A stretch of 64,000 nucleotides of DNA from Candidatus Sulfopaludibacter sp. SbA3. GTDB taxonomy: Bacteria; Acidobacteriota; Vicinamibacteria; Vicinamibacterales; UBA2999. Under the pieces are notes generated by a model. It was not told where the DNA came from and did no database searches. It worked only from the letters and a program-made list of their open reading frames with translations. Below are positions 8,154 to 17,341 of the stretch, in pieces. The stretch is taken from positions 1 to 64,000 of the forward strand of contig CAMDNQ010000002.1 of NCBI GenBank assembly GCA_945903265.1, written 5' to 3'. The translations under genes were made by a program, and so were the position numbers. The number at the start of each line of letters is the position of its first letter. The first letter of the stretch is position 1.

Positions 8154-9167
8154 CTACTGATGTTCCAGGACGATTTTCATCCGCTGCGCGCCGCCATCGG
8201 AACCGAGCAGGCCGATGGCCGCCTTGAGATCACCCAGTGACATCACGTCGCTGATGAGCGGCTCGAGCCGCACCTGTCCGCGCTGCACGAGGTCGATGGA
8301 GCCCGGATAGTCTTCGCTCTTCGCCACCCGCGCGTTGATGAGCGACAGTTCCTTGTAATAGAGGTCGTAGAACGGCAACGCGCCTTCCTTGGCGGTGATG
8401 ATCCCGAACATCAGGATCCGCCCGCCGGACCGCACCATGTTGACCGCCGACGCGAGCTGCTGCACCACGCCGGTCGTTTCGATGACGACATCCGGGCCGC
8501 GTCCCTCGGTGGCCTCGCGGACCCGCTCGACCGTGTGCTCGTCGCCCGGAATCGTAAGGTCCGCGCCCAGCGTTTCCGCCAGCGCGCGCTTGTCGGCGCT
8601 GCGCGTCACGCCGATGACCGTGGCGCCGCGCGCCTTGGCGAGCTGCACGTGCAGCTGGCCCGTCACCCCGAGTCCCAGCACGACGGCGTATTCGCCGGGG
8701 AAGATATTGACCTGCCGCTGCGCGTGCAGACACGTGGTCAGCACCTGAATCATTGGCGCCGAGCGCGGGTCCACATCGTCGGGCAGCGGAAAGACGTTGG
8801 TGGCGGGCGCCGAGAGAAACTCCGCAAATCCGCCGTTGGCGTCGCGGCCGAGGAGCGATCCCTTCGGACAGAGGTGCGTCTGGCCGATCCGGCAATGGAA
8901 ACAGAGGCCGCACCAGAGCTCGGGGTCGATGATGACGCGATCGCCAGGCTTGAACGGCGCGTCGCCGGCGTCCACCACTTCGCCGGCCATCTCGTGGCCC
9001 ATGATCCGCGGATAGCGGACCGGAATCGAGCCGTTGAAAATCTTGTAGTCGGTGCCGCAGATTCCGCTGTGGGTCACGCGGACGAGAACGTCTCTCGATC
9101 CGCGTGCGGGCTTCGCGACGTCTTCGAGGACGAGCTCACCTGGCGCGGTGAGCACCATCGCTTTCAT
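8154..9167 (-). CDS. zinc-dependent alcohol dehydrogenase (MDR superfamily)
   Basis: 337 aa medium-chain dehydrogenase. Catalytic zinc ligands are Cys37 (CGTD) and His58-Glu59 (GHE). The structural zinc site is complete (Cys86, 89, 92, 100), and the NAD(P)-binding Rossmann motif is GLGVTGQLHVQLA. It would oxidise a secondary alcohol or polyol, or reduce the ketone; the closest general types are sorbitol/threonine dehydrogenase-like. It sits 5 bases after the hydroxyacid dehydrogenase, so the two probably act on consecutive metabolites. Confidence 0.85.
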   Translation of the reverse strand: MKAMVLTAPGELVLEDVAKPARGSRDVLVRVTHSGICGTDYKIFNGSIPVRYPRIMGHEMAGEVVDAGDAPFKPGDRVIIDPELWCGLCFHCRIGQTHLCPKGSLLGRDANGGFAEFLSAPATNVFPLPDDVDPRSAPMIQVLTTCLHAQRQVNIFPGEYAVVLGLGVTGQLHVQLAKARGATVIGVTRSADKRALAETLGADLTIPGDEHTVERVREATEGRGPDVVIETTGVVQQLASAVNMVRSGGRILMFGIITAKEGALPFYDLYYKELSLINARVAKSEDYPGSIDLVQRGQVRLEPLISDVMSLGDLKAAIGLLGSDGGAQRMKIVLEHQ

Positions 9168-9172
9168 GCGTC

Positions 9173-10150
9173 TTATTTCTTGGCCGCCAGAGCATCCGGG
9201 TTGACCGGATTGCGCGGCGCCTGGCCGCTCAGCACGGCGACCACTTCCTGCGCCGCCTTGGTCTGCAGGTCAACCAGCGCCTCGTCCGAATAGAAGCTGG
9301 TGTGCGGCGTGATGATCACGTTCTCGCGGCCGAACAGCTTGTGCGTCGCGCCGGGAGGCTCGGTCACCATCACATCGAGCGCCGCGCCGGCAATCTCACC
9401 GGCATCCAGCGCCTCCGCCAGCGCGTCCTCGTCGATGATGGGACCGCGCGCCGTGTTCACCACGTAGGCGGTCTTCTTCATCTTCCTGAACGCGTCGGCG
9501 TTGAACAGGTTCTTCGTCTCCGGTACTAGAGGACTGTGAATGGAGACGTAGTCCGACGTCTTGAGCAGGGTGTCGAAATCGACGCCCTCAACGCCGGCGG
9601 CGAGGAACACGTCCTTCGGGACGAAGGGGTCGTAGGCGAGGACCTTCATCCCGAACGCCTTCGCCTTCGGCACGACGAGCTGGGGAATGCGGCCGAAGCC
9701 CACCAGTCCGAGCGTGCTGCCGCGGAGCCGCTTGATCGGCACGACGTTCGGCATCTTCCAGGTACCGCTGTGCACCTGCTTGCTGATCATCGGAATCTTG
9801 CGAACGGCGGCCAGCAGCAGCGCCATCGTGTGGTCCGACACTTCGTCGATGCAGTAGTCGGGAACCTTCGTGACGACGATGTTCTTCTTGGTCGCTTCGG
9901 CGATATCCACGTTGTCCACGCCGATCCCGAAGCGCGAGATGATGCGGCACTTCTTGAGGTCCCGGATCATCTCGCCGGTGATCTTGGCGTAGGTCACCAG
10001 GATGGCGTCCGCGTCCTTCGCGATCGCCATGATCGCCTCCGGCGTGGCCGCCGAGGCGAGTTCGAGCTGAGCGCCGACCCGCGAGAGCACCTCGCGGGCC
10101 GGGTCGAGATTGGGAAATACGGAGTCCGCGACGGCGACCTTGAAGGCCAT
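9173..10150 (-). CDS. D-2-hydroxyacid dehydrogenase (NAD-binding)
   Basis: 325 aa member of the phosphoglycerate dehydrogenase/C-terminal-binding-protein family. Motifs seen are the nucleotide loop GLVGFGRIPQ, the active-site arginine in NTARGPIIDEDAL, the glutamate in VTEPP and the histidine in ITPHTSF. It interconverts a 2-oxoacid and a D-2-hydroxyacid. No serine-pathway neighbour is present, so a catabolic role is more likely than SerA. Its ATG abuts the M24 stop (TAGATG). Confidence 0.85.
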   Translation of the reverse strand: MAFKVAVADSVFPNLDPAREVLSRVGAQLELASAATPEAIMAIAKDADAILVTYAKITGEMIRDLKKCRIISRFGIGVDNVDIAEATKKNIVVTKVPDYCIDEVSDHTMALLLAAVRKIPMISKQVHSGTWKMPNVVPIKRLRGSTLGLVGFGRIPQLVVPKAKAFGMKVLAYDPFVPKDVFLAAGVEGVDFDTLLKTSDYVSIHSPLVPETKNLFNADAFRKMKKTAYVVNTARGPIIDEDALAEALDAGEIAGAALDVMVTEPPGATHKLFGRENVIITPHTSFYSDEALVDLQTKAAQEVVAVLSGQAPRNPVNPDALAAKK

Positions 10151-11449
10151 CTACTTGGCCATCGCCTCTTCCATGTGCTCCATGCGCGTGAAGACCACGG
10201 GGCCGTTTGCGCTGACGAGCACGTTCTCCTCCAGGCGGGCGGTCTGCTCGAGACCGGGGTGCCCGGCGAACGTCTCGATCGCGAAGTACATGTTCTCCTT
10301 GATCTCCGCCGGGAACTTCATCGAGTAGGCGCGCGAGATCCACATGCCTTCGTAGAGGGTGATGCCGATGCTGTGCGCGAACTGCTGCAGCGTCACCGTG
10401 CCGTAGGTGTCGTCGTCGTACTTCGGGAACTGCTTGGCGACGTCGGCGGAGGTATTGCCCGGCTTCAGTTGTGCGAGAGCGGCGTACATCGAATCGTACA
10501 CCTCTCGATACAGGTCGATCTCCTTGCCCGTCATCTTCGTGCCGTACGGGCCGCCGCACTTGAAGCAGCGCACGAAGTCGATGAAGTAGCCGGAGGGGCC
10601 AACCGCGTTGATGTCGACGATCACCAGGTCGCCCTGGCGAATGAGCTTGTCGGTCGCCCACCGGCGGTACGGGCTGGTGTTGCCGCCCGACGCGACGATG
10701 ATGTCGTAAATGATTTCGCAGCCGCGCTCGAGCATGAACTCGTGCACCTTGGCTTCGATCTCACGCTCGCGGACGCCCGGCTTGAGCCACTCGTACTTGA
10801 TCTTCCACATCGCGGCGTCGCCGATGCTCGACGCCTGCTTGAGCAGCTCGATCTCGTCGCGCGTCTTCACCACGCGCGCGCGCGACACCGCCGGCCAGCC
10901 GTTGACGATGGTCAGCCCCGCCTTCTGGAAGGCCTCGTAGGCCGGCATGTCGAGGTTGTCGATGCCGATCTTTTCTTTCATCACACCGTGCTCTTTGAGC
11001 ACTTCGACGACGCTGTCGGCCATCCGGGCGGCCATGTACGGAACGGCACCCTCCGCCCACTGCCACGTAATGGCGGGACGAATGCGGCCTTCCATCCACG
11101 GGAGGTCGATCTTCGCGCACTGAAGGTCGGAGCCGGCCGTCTCGAACAGCGTCGGCTTTCCTTCGGCGGGAACCACCGCGTAGCGGATGTTGATGTTGTA
11201 TTTCCAGTTGCCCTGGTAGGAGGCGGTGGCGTAGCGGATGTTGGCGCCCGCGAAGAGCACCAGCGCGCCGATCTGCTCGGCCTTCATTTCGGCCTGCAGT
11301 TTGACCAGCCGTTCCTTGCGCAGCCGGTCGAAATCGACGCGGTACTGCCAGTCGGCGCCTGTCTGGCTGTACAGCCGGCCCGGATCGTATTCGTGGGGCT
11401 TGCCGAGCCAGCTCAGGTCCATTCCGTTGCTCTTCTTCTGGTCACTCAT
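10151..11449 (-). CDS. M24 metallopeptidase-fold protein (aminopeptidase P/creatinase/DddP-like)
   Basis: 432 aa pita-bread-fold protein. An N-terminal creatinase-like domain is followed by the M24 domain with all five metal ligands: Asp279, Asp291, His359, Glu392 and Glu408. The family includes proline aminopeptidases, creatinase, ectoine hydrolase and the DMSP lyase DddP. Genes around it encode dehydrogenases and an importer rather than peptide metabolism, so a hydrolase or lyase for a small nitrogen or sulfur compound is as plausible as a peptidase. AGGAG precedes the ATG. Confidence 0.8.
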   Translation of the reverse strand: MSDQKKSNGMDLSWLGKPHEYDPGRLYSQTGADWQYRVDFDRLRKERLVKLQAEMKAEQIGALVLFAGANIRYATASYQGNWKYNINIRYAVVPAEGKPTLFETAGSDLQCAKIDLPWMEGRIRPAITWQWAEGAVPYMAARMADSVVEVLKEHGVMKEKIGIDNLDMPAYEAFQKAGLTIVNGWPAVSRARVVKTRDEIELLKQASSIGDAAMWKIKYEWLKPGVREREIEAKVHEFMLERGCEIIYDIIVASGGNTSPYRRWATDKLIRQGDLVIVDINAVGPSGYFIDFVRCFKCGGPYGTKMTGKEIDLYREVYDSMYAALAQLKPGNTSADVAKQFPKYDDDTYGTVTLQQFAHSIGITLYEGMWISRAYSMKFPAEIKENMYFAIETFAGHPGLEQTARLEENVLVSANGPVVFTRMEHMEEAMAK

Positions 11450-11514
11450 CGACGTGCTACTCCTCTAGGAACAGTCTGCGTGGAAGTCAAAAAGACTCCC
11501 CACTATATAAAAAA

Positions 11515-13005
11515 CTACTGCGTTTCGTCGCGATCCCCCGTGTACTCGAGCACGAAGAGGCCGGTTCCCACACGGTCTGTGGCATATGCCAGCCCGCGGT
11601 GGTCGATCGTCACGTCGTTGATCTGAATCTGGACCGCCTGGCCTTCCGCCGAACGGTGGGACCGCTCGTTCGTCTTCGGAATGTAATAGCCGAGCTCTTT
11701 CATGTTGTAGGGATCCGACAGATCGAGGACCCGCACCCCGGCATTGAAGTAGGCGAGCCACGCGATCCGGTTCTCATGCCGGTTGAGACGCCCGTTCACG
11801 AACTCCGCGTGCTGGTGGACGCCGAAACGCCCGCCCTTCGTGCAGAAATCGCCGACCGGCACCTCCCACTGCGACACCTGCGTCGGGCGGCTCTCGCCGG
11901 TGACGTCGAACATGTACGCCCTGGTGCGGACGCCGCTCGTGCACGGCGCCGAGTCCTCCGGACCAGCCGCTTCGTCCGTCATGAAGAGGTACGTCCGCGG
12001 GAGCGCATCGCCGTGGAAGTTGGGCAATTGCTGATAGACGATCGGCGTCAGCGTGTGCGGCCCGCGGTTGGGCGGCTTGGTGTCGTACGACCAGAGCAGC
12101 TTCGGATTCGCGCGATCGACGATGTCCCAGGCGCCCATGAGTCCGCTGGTGTTCCTGAAGCCGATGTACATCCGGTTGTTGGCCTCGTCGACCGTCGGAT
12201 GGTGCACGTACTGGCCCTGATAGAGCGCCTTGTCCTCGGTGTCCTTCATTCCCGGCAGCCAGGTCCGTCCGACGAACTTCGGCGTCTTCGGATCCTTCAG
12301 ATCCCAGATGTGCAGCAGGGTATTGCGGAAACCGGGCTCTCCGGAGGCGGTGTAGTAATAGCCCGATTCCTCCGACCAGAAGCCTTTGTGCGCGCGGGTG
12401 ATGAACGGCCCGCCGCACCCAGGCCCGCAGGAATTCGGCGGCGTCCCGGTGATCTCCGAGACCAGCGTGATCGCCTTCGGGTTGGTACCTCGATCGGTGA
12501 TGTCGAAGATCTGGAAACGGAATTCCTTGCCGGTGTCCGAGCTGCGGACGAGATAGTCGCGGCCGCTCGTGTCGTGCTTGTAGTCGTACACGACTGACAC
12601 GCCGCGGTGGTTCGCGCCCGAGATCCCCGGAATGTGCCACCTGGTCGTCGGCTTGGCCGGATCCGTGATGTCGATGATCGACGTCCCGTTAATCTCGGCC
12701 TGCCCCGTAATCGGATTCATCTGCGGCTCTTCGTCGTCCGGCCGGTCGTTTGGCTGATGGCCGACGTAGACCCAGTTGCCGTTTGCCGCATCCGATCGGG
12801 CAATCAGTTGCAGCGACTGGCGGCCCTGCAGATCGTTGTAGCCGACCTGCCGGACGTTCTGCGCATCCTCGGCGTTCGCGTCGGCTCCTGCCGCCTGCGC
12901 CGCCGCAGGCGCCGATTCGGGCGTGCGGCACGCGTAGACCGCCGTCAGCACGACCGTAACCGCCAACACGAGCACCCGCGTACTGGGATGAACCAAGCGT
13001 GTCAT
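11515..13005 (-). CDS. secreted LVIVD-repeat protein
   Basis: 496 aa from the ATG at 13005, which has AGGAGA ahead of it; codons further upstream belong to the preceding gene in another frame. The N-terminus is hydrophobic and ends in VYACRTPES, an imperfect lipobox, so it may be a lipoprotein. The body shows repeated LVIVD-like blades (IIDITDPAKP, WDLKDPKTP, VLDLSDPYN) that fold as a beta-propeller. Function unknown; it probably binds or scaffolds in the periplasm. It follows the molybdoenzyme by 22 bases. Confidence 0.75.
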   Translation of the reverse strand: MTRLVHPSTRVLVLAVTVVLTAVYACRTPESAPAAAQAAGADANAEDAQNVRQVGYNDLQGRQSLQLIARSDAANGNWVYVGHQPNDRPDDEEPQMNPITGQAEINGTSIIDITDPAKPTTRWHIPGISGANHRGVSVVYDYKHDTSGRDYLVRSSDTGKEFRFQIFDITDRGTNPKAITLVSEITGTPPNSCGPGCGGPFITRAHKGFWSEESGYYYTASGEPGFRNTLLHIWDLKDPKTPKFVGRTWLPGMKDTEDKALYQGQYVHHPTVDEANNRMYIGFRNTSGLMGAWDIVDRANPKLLWSYDTKPPNRGPHTLTPIVYQQLPNFHGDALPRTYLFMTDEAAGPEDSAPCTSGVRTRAYMFDVTGESRPTQVSQWEVPVGDFCTKGGRFGVHQHAEFVNGRLNRHENRIAWLAYFNAGVRVLDLSDPYNMKELGYYIPKTNERSHRSAEGQAVQIQINDVTIDHRGLAYATDRVGTGLFVLEYTGDRDETQ

Positions 13006-13027
13006 GGTGATCTCCTGAAAGAGAGAA

Positions 13028-15784
13028 CTATGCGTGCACGCCGACGACGGGCGCCGCCGCGGAGCGCGGCTTCGGCCCGGGAGCGATCTTTTTCCGGTTC
13101 TTCGACAACATCGGCTCGGCCGCCTTCGCGTCCTGCATCGGCATGCTGAACCGGCGCACCTGATCGTACGAGTGCAGCGCGGCGGCAACGGCGGGCGCGG
13201 TGGCCACGCAGCCGATTTCGCCGACACCCTTGGCTCCGTACCCGCCGATTTCATCGGGCACTTCGATCAGGATGACGTCGACGGTGGGCATGTGCTTCGC
13301 CGGCACGATGCCAAAGTCGCGGAGCGCCAGCGAGTCGGGTATCCCGTTCGTGGACGGGAAGTCTTCCGACAGCGCGTAACCGAGCCCCATGTGCACGCCG
13401 CCCTCCATCTGCTCGGCGCACAGCCGGGGATTGATGGCACGGCCCACGTCATTGGCCACGACGACGCGATCGACTTTCCCCTCGTCGTTCAGGATGACGA
13501 CCTGCGTGGCATAGCTGAACGTGAGGTGAGTGGTGGGATTCGTGACCGCTTCAGGAGTGCCGGGGCGCGTCGTGAAGTTATAGACGCACTCGTCGTAGTA
13601 CTCCTTGCCGGCGAGCTCCTGAAGGGTCTTGGTCTTCAGATCGGCGGTCAGCTGCTGCGCGCACTTCTGCGCGGCGGCGCAGCTGAGGGTCGTGGCGCGC
13701 GACGCCCACGTCTCGCCGCACTTCTCGCCGAGGTCCTTGTCCCACTTGACCGTCATGAGAGAGACGGGCAACCCCGTCTCTTCAGAAACCGCCTGGGCGG
13801 TCGCGGTGAAGACGCCCTGGCCCATCTCCGTGTAGCCGTTGAAGATCTCGAGCTTCCCACCTTCAACGACCTTGATCTTGATGTAGCCGCCCTCGATCGT
13901 GCCGTTGCCGAGGCCGGTGCTCTTGATGCCGCAGGCAATGCCCTTGTACTTTGCCTTCTTGTACACGTCCTTGACGGCGTCGAGCGCCACGCGGGCGCCG
14001 CGGACGCTGTCGCGCATCACCTGGCCAGTGCCGAACTTGTCGCCGGGATTCAGGAGGTTCCGGTCGCGCATGTCCCAGCCGTCGATGCCGACCCGCTCGG
14101 CGACCAGATCAAGCATCCCTTCCACGGCGAACTGCGCCTGGTTGCTGCCGAAGCCGCGCATGGCGCCGGCGTTCGGGTTGTTCGTGTACACCGCCATCGA
14201 TTCCACGGCGACGTTCGGTATCCGATAGACGCCGGCCTGGTGGCACGCCGCGCGGAGCGCACACTTCGCGCTCGTCGTGTGGTACCCGCCGGCGTCCGCG
14301 ACGATGCTCGACCGCAGCGCGGTGAGGTGGCCCTCGGCGTCGGCGCCGACCGTCAGTGTGATCGTCATCTTGTGACGCTTGACGTGATGCTGGCTCGACT
14401 GCTCGCGCGTGAGGACGGTCTTCACCGGCTTGCCAAGGAGCAGCGCGGCAACCGCAGTCTGTGCCTGGATCGACAGTTCTTCCTTGGCGCCGAACGCCCC
14501 GCCGCTCGCGTGAAGCTCGATGGCGACGTCCTTCGGGTCGAGCGCCAGCACCTTGGCGATCTGCGCGTGGTCGTAGAGCGATCCCTGGCTGTCGGTATGC
14601 ACGACGACGCTCTTCCCCGTCGGGATGACGAGACACGCCTCGGGCTCGAGGAACGCAATGTCAATCGGCTGCGTCTCAAACGTGGCCGAGATGACGTGCG
14701 TCGACGTCTTCAGCGCCGCGTCGACGTCGCCGCGGGTGAACGCGGTCTTCGGCTCGAGGATGTTCGACGGCCTGGGCGCGAACGTCTGGTCCGAGTGCAC
14801 GAGCGGCGCACCCGGCTTCATCGCTTCGAACGGATCGGTGAGCGGCGTCAGGACGTCGTAGTCGACCTTGACCTTCGCCGCCGCCTGCCGCGCGTGGAAC
14901 TGGGTGTCCGCCACGACCATCGCCAGGAAGTCCGAGACGCAGCAGGTGAGCTCGCCTTCCTTGACGAAGATCGGAAGGTCCGCGTCGTTCATCCCCGTGC
15001 CGCGGAATCCGGGCACGTCTTCGGCCTTGAGGATTCGCACGACGCCGGGCATCGCGGCCGCTTCCGACGTATCGATCTTGAGCACTTTTGCGCGCGCGTG
15101 TTCGGTCAGGACCATGGCGCCGTGGAGCATCCCGGGGACGCGGAGGTCGTCGACGAAGGGCTTGTCGCCCAGCGACTGTGCCATGCCCCCCTGGCGGGCG
15201 ACCGACTTTCCGATTCCGTTGCCGTTGCCATTGGTCTTCGCGAACGCGGGGTTCCGCTGGAGGCCGAATTCTTCGCCGAAGAACAGGTGCCGCCGGGGCT
15301 TGTCGGGCAGCACGCCGCCGCTCTTCGCCGCCTCGCCGGCAGTCTGGATCGCATCGATGATGCGGCCGTAGCCGGTGCACCGGCACAGATGGCCATCCAG
15401 CGCTTTCCGGATCACATCGCGGTCGCCTGTCTTGTCGTGCTCGATTAATGACGCCGTTCGGACCACGATGCCCGGAATGCAGAAGCCGCACTGCACGCCG
15501 CCTTCGAGGACGAATGCCTCGCCGATGATCCGGCGCGTCTCCTCGGGGACCCCCTCGAGCGTCACGATGTCGTGGCCGTCCATCTGTTCGGGCTTGCGCA
15601 GGCACGAGAGCGCGGGGCGCCCGTCGATCATCACCAGGCAGCAGCCGCAGGCGCCTTCCGGCGCGCAGCCATTCTTGGCCGACACGATGCCGCACTCCTC
15701 GCGGAGCACCTCGAGGAGGTGCATCCCGGGTTCGTAGCTGGCTTCGGTGGGTTTTCCGTTCAGATTGAAACGAATTTTTGCCAT
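13028..15784 (-). CDS. xanthine dehydrogenase-family oxidoreductase, 2Fe-2S plus molybdopterin fusion
   Basis: 918 aa. The N-terminal plant-type ferredoxin domain has cysteines around 40-61, followed by the second 2Fe-2S domain with CGFC and CRCTGYG. The two molybdopterin-binding lobes then carry GGAFGAKEE, MRGFGSNQAQ and the catalytic glutamate in KGVGEIGC. The layout resembles Desulfovibrio aldehyde oxidoreductase (about 907 aa): one polypeptide and no FAD domain. No FAD subunit gene is nearby. It oxidises an aldehyde or N-heterocycle. It heads the minus-strand unit and diverges from the HMGL-like gene. Confidence 0.88.
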   Translation of the reverse strand: MAKIRFNLNGKPTEASYEPGMHLLEVLREECGIVSAKNGCAPEGACGCCLVMIDGRPALSCLRKPEQMDGHDIVTLEGVPEETRRIIGEAFVLEGGVQCGFCIPGIVVRTASLIEHDKTGDRDVIRKALDGHLCRCTGYGRIIDAIQTAGEAAKSGGVLPDKPRRHLFFGEEFGLQRNPAFAKTNGNGNGIGKSVARQGGMAQSLGDKPFVDDLRVPGMLHGAMVLTEHARAKVLKIDTSEAAAMPGVVRILKAEDVPGFRGTGMNDADLPIFVKEGELTCCVSDFLAMVVADTQFHARQAAAKVKVDYDVLTPLTDPFEAMKPGAPLVHSDQTFAPRPSNILEPKTAFTRGDVDAALKTSTHVISATFETQPIDIAFLEPEACLVIPTGKSVVVHTDSQGSLYDHAQIAKVLALDPKDVAIELHASGGAFGAKEELSIQAQTAVAALLLGKPVKTVLTREQSSQHHVKRHKMTITLTVGADAEGHLTALRSSIVADAGGYHTTSAKCALRAACHQAGVYRIPNVAVESMAVYTNNPNAGAMRGFGSNQAQFAVEGMLDLVAERVGIDGWDMRDRNLLNPGDKFGTGQVMRDSVRGARVALDAVKDVYKKAKYKGIACGIKSTGLGNGTIEGGYIKIKVVEGGKLEIFNGYTEMGQGVFTATAQAVSEETGLPVSLMTVKWDKDLGEKCGETWASRATTLSCAAAQKCAQQLTADLKTKTLQELAGKEYYDECVYNFTTRPGTPEAVTNPTTHLTFSYATQVVILNDEGKVDRVVVANDVGRAINPRLCAEQMEGGVHMGLGYALSEDFPSTNGIPDSLALRDFGIVPAKHMPTVDVILIEVPDEIGGYGAKGVGEIGCVATAPAVAAALHSYDQVRRFSMPMQDAKAAEPMLSKNRKKIAPGPKPRSAAAPVVGVHA

Positions 15785-16002
15785 CAGGGATCCGGTAAAT
15801 CGTATCAGATCAGGGTCTTACCCTTGCCCACCCATCTGGGCTGAAGGTAGCATTAGGGGTTCGCCTCAACTGGTGTACTGCCCCATACGACAGCCCTTCG
15901 ACGGCGGTGCCGCTGGCCGCGACGACGGCGCGGCCAGTCCAGTGTTGGGAGAGACACACCATTGAAGGTTCGCCCGTCCCGGAAACTTACGTCGGAGGCT
16001 AC
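15785..16002. other. divergent intergenic region
   Basis: These 218 bases separate the molybdoenzyme gene (minus) from the HMGL-like gene (plus), and both promoters must lie here. A short palindrome, CCCATCTGGG, is visible near 15830. A CGGAGG at 15993-15998 is the likely Shine-Dalgarno of the plus-strand gene. I cannot assign -35/-10 boxes with confidence. Confidence 0.45.
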
Positions 16003-17238
16003 ATGCAGGAACCCTGGAAAACGGACAAGTGGTTCACGAGCCCGTGGAACTACCTTCCCGAGCTGACGAAGAACTACGCGTTCCCCTCAAACATCAAGAT
16101 TCATGACGTCACCCTGCGTGACGGCGAGCAGCAGACCGCCGTCGTCTTCCGCCGCGAAGAGAAGGTGGCGATCGCCAAGAAGCTCGATTCGCTCGGCATT
16201 CACCGCATCGAGGCGGGCATGCCCGCCGTGTCCGCCCAGGACAAGGCGGCGATTTCCGACATCGCGGCGCTCGGCCTCAAGGCGGAGATCTTCGGGTTTG
16301 CGCGCTGCATCCCGTCCGAAGTGAAGGTGATCAAGGAGTGCGGCTGTAAGGGCATCGTCATCGAGATTCCGGCCAGCGACCACATGATCAAGTACGGCTA
16401 CGGCTGGCCGATCGAGCGCGCGATGAAAGCGTCGATCGAAACCACCCTGGCCGCCAAGGAAGCCGGCCTCTACACCGTCTTCTTCACCATCGACTCCACC
16501 CGCACCGAGCTCAACCGCTTTCTCGACATCGTCGACCAGGTGGCCACCGAAGGGCACATGGACGCGCTGTCGATGGCCGACACGATGGGCGTGACGACGC
16601 CTGACGCGTACGCACACGTCGTCAAGAAGGTCATCGAGCGGCTGAAGAAGCCGGTCGAAGCGCACTGCCACATGGATTTTGGTCTCGGCATCGCCAACAC
16701 GATTGCGGCGCTGCAGGCGGGCGCATCGGTGGCGCACACCACGGTGACCGGTCTCGGCGAACGCGCCGGCAACGTGCCGACCGAAGAAGTCGTGATGTCG
16801 CTCCTGGCGCTTTACGGCAAGGACATCGGCATCAAGACCGAGAAGTTCGTCGAGGTCTCCAAGTTCGTCATGGACCTCGCGAAGGTCACGCAGCCGCCCA
16901 ACCGTCCGATCGTCGGCGACAAGCTGTACGACATCGAGTCGGGGATCATCGCCGGCTGGTTCCGCATGGCGCGCAAGGAGCATCCGCTCGAATACATTCC
17001 GTTCACGCCTGAGCTCGTGGGCCAGAAGCCGGTCAACATCGTGCTCGGCAAGAACAGCGGCCCGCCGTCGATGGACGAATGGTGCGAGAAGCTTGGCATC
17101 ACCGCCACCGACGAAGAGAAGATGGCGATCCTGCAGGGCGTCAAGGCGAAGTCGTTCGAGAAGAAAGACCTGCTCACCACCGACGAGTTCAAAGTCGTCG
17201 TCGCGAGCGTGATGCAGAAGGCGAAGGCGACGGTTTAG
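16003..17238 (+). CDS. HMGL-like / isopropylmalate synthase-family enzyme (DRE-TIM)
   Basis: 411 aa TIM-barrel enzyme. The hallmark HDVTLRDGEQ lies near residue 35, the metal-binding HCHMDFG further on, and TGLGERAGN later; the tail has LGKNSGPPS, reminiscent of LeuA/homocitrate synthase. It condenses acetyl-CoA with a 2-oxoacid, or cleaves a 3-hydroxyacyl-CoA. Length and tail favour the synthase branch without the LeuA allosteric domain. The start is the ATG at 16003, 4 bases after CGGAGG. It is divergent from the molybdoenzyme, and the substrate is not identifiable. Confidence 0.8.
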   Translation: MQEPWKTDKWFTSPWNYLPELTKNYAFPSNIKIHDVTLRDGEQQTAVVFRREEKVAIAKKLDSLGIHRIEAGMPAVSAQDKAAISDIAALGLKAEIFGFARCIPSEVKVIKECGCKGIVIEIPASDHMIKYGYGWPIERAMKASIETTLAAKEAGLYTVFFTIDSTRTELNRFLDIVDQVATEGHMDALSMADTMGVTTPDAYAHVVKKVIERLKKPVEAHCHMDFGLGIANTIAALQAGASVAHTTVTGLGERAGNVPTEEVVMSLLALYGKDIGIKTEKFVEVSKFVMDLAKVTQPPNRPIVGDKLYDIESGIIAGWFRMARKEHPLEYIPFTPELVGQKPVNIVLGKNSGPPSMDEWCEKLGITATDEEKMAILQGVKAKSFEKKDLLTTDEFKVVVASVMQKAKATV

Positions 17239-17241
17239 GAA

Positions 17242-17262
17242 GTCTCTCGTCTCTAGTCTCTC
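17242..17262 (+). repeat. three GTCTCT(A/C) heptamers
   Basis: Tandem GTCTCTC-GTCTCTA-GTCTCTC begins three bases after the HMGL-like gene stop and runs straight into a terminator hairpin. The same heptamer array plus hairpin occurs at 27062-27124, and two heptamers in the other orientation at 30159-30172. Confidence 0.75.
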
Positions 17263-17265
17263 GTA

Positions 17266-17295
17266 GGGGCCGCCCTTTCAGGTCGGCCCCTTTTT
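17266..17295 (+). terminator. intrinsic terminator after the HMGL-like gene
   Basis: GGGGCCG pairs with CGGCCCC, extended by CC/GG after one mismatch, with a five-base loop TTTCA and a T5 tail. It is nearly identical to the hairpin at 27091. Confidence 0.8.
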
Positions 17296-17311
17296 CTTGT
17301 ACGCAGATAGG

Positions 17312-17317
17312 TATAAT
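17312..17317 (+). promoter_or_regulatory. candidate -10 box TATAAT
   Basis: A perfect TATAAT lies 24 bases before the ATG of the SMP-30-like gene, just after a terminator. No convincing -35 is found at 16-18 bases, since that position lies in the terminator T-tract. The predicted leader is about 18 bases and contains GGAGGAC. Confidence 0.45.
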
Positions 17318-17341
17318 CCCGACACTTCCTGGAGGACAGAT

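Noticed and set aside
11464-11510. Hairpin GTGGGGAGTC-TTTTT-GACTTCCAC as a terminator before the M24 gene
   Set aside because: The stem is interrupted, there is no T-tract after it on the minus strand, and the five T lie in the loop.
9536-11626. Long plus-strand frame opposite the hydroxyacid dehydrogenase and M24 genes
   Set aside because: It has no recognisable domain and spans two real genes on the other strand; the Arg/His/Asp/Leu-rich composition is typical of antisense frames in G+C-rich DNA.
13034-15448. Very long open frame on the plus strand opposite the molybdoenzyme gene
   Set aside because: It is antisense to an unmistakable enzyme and has biased, low-complexity Arg/His/Val-rich composition, as expected of a high-G+C shadow frame.
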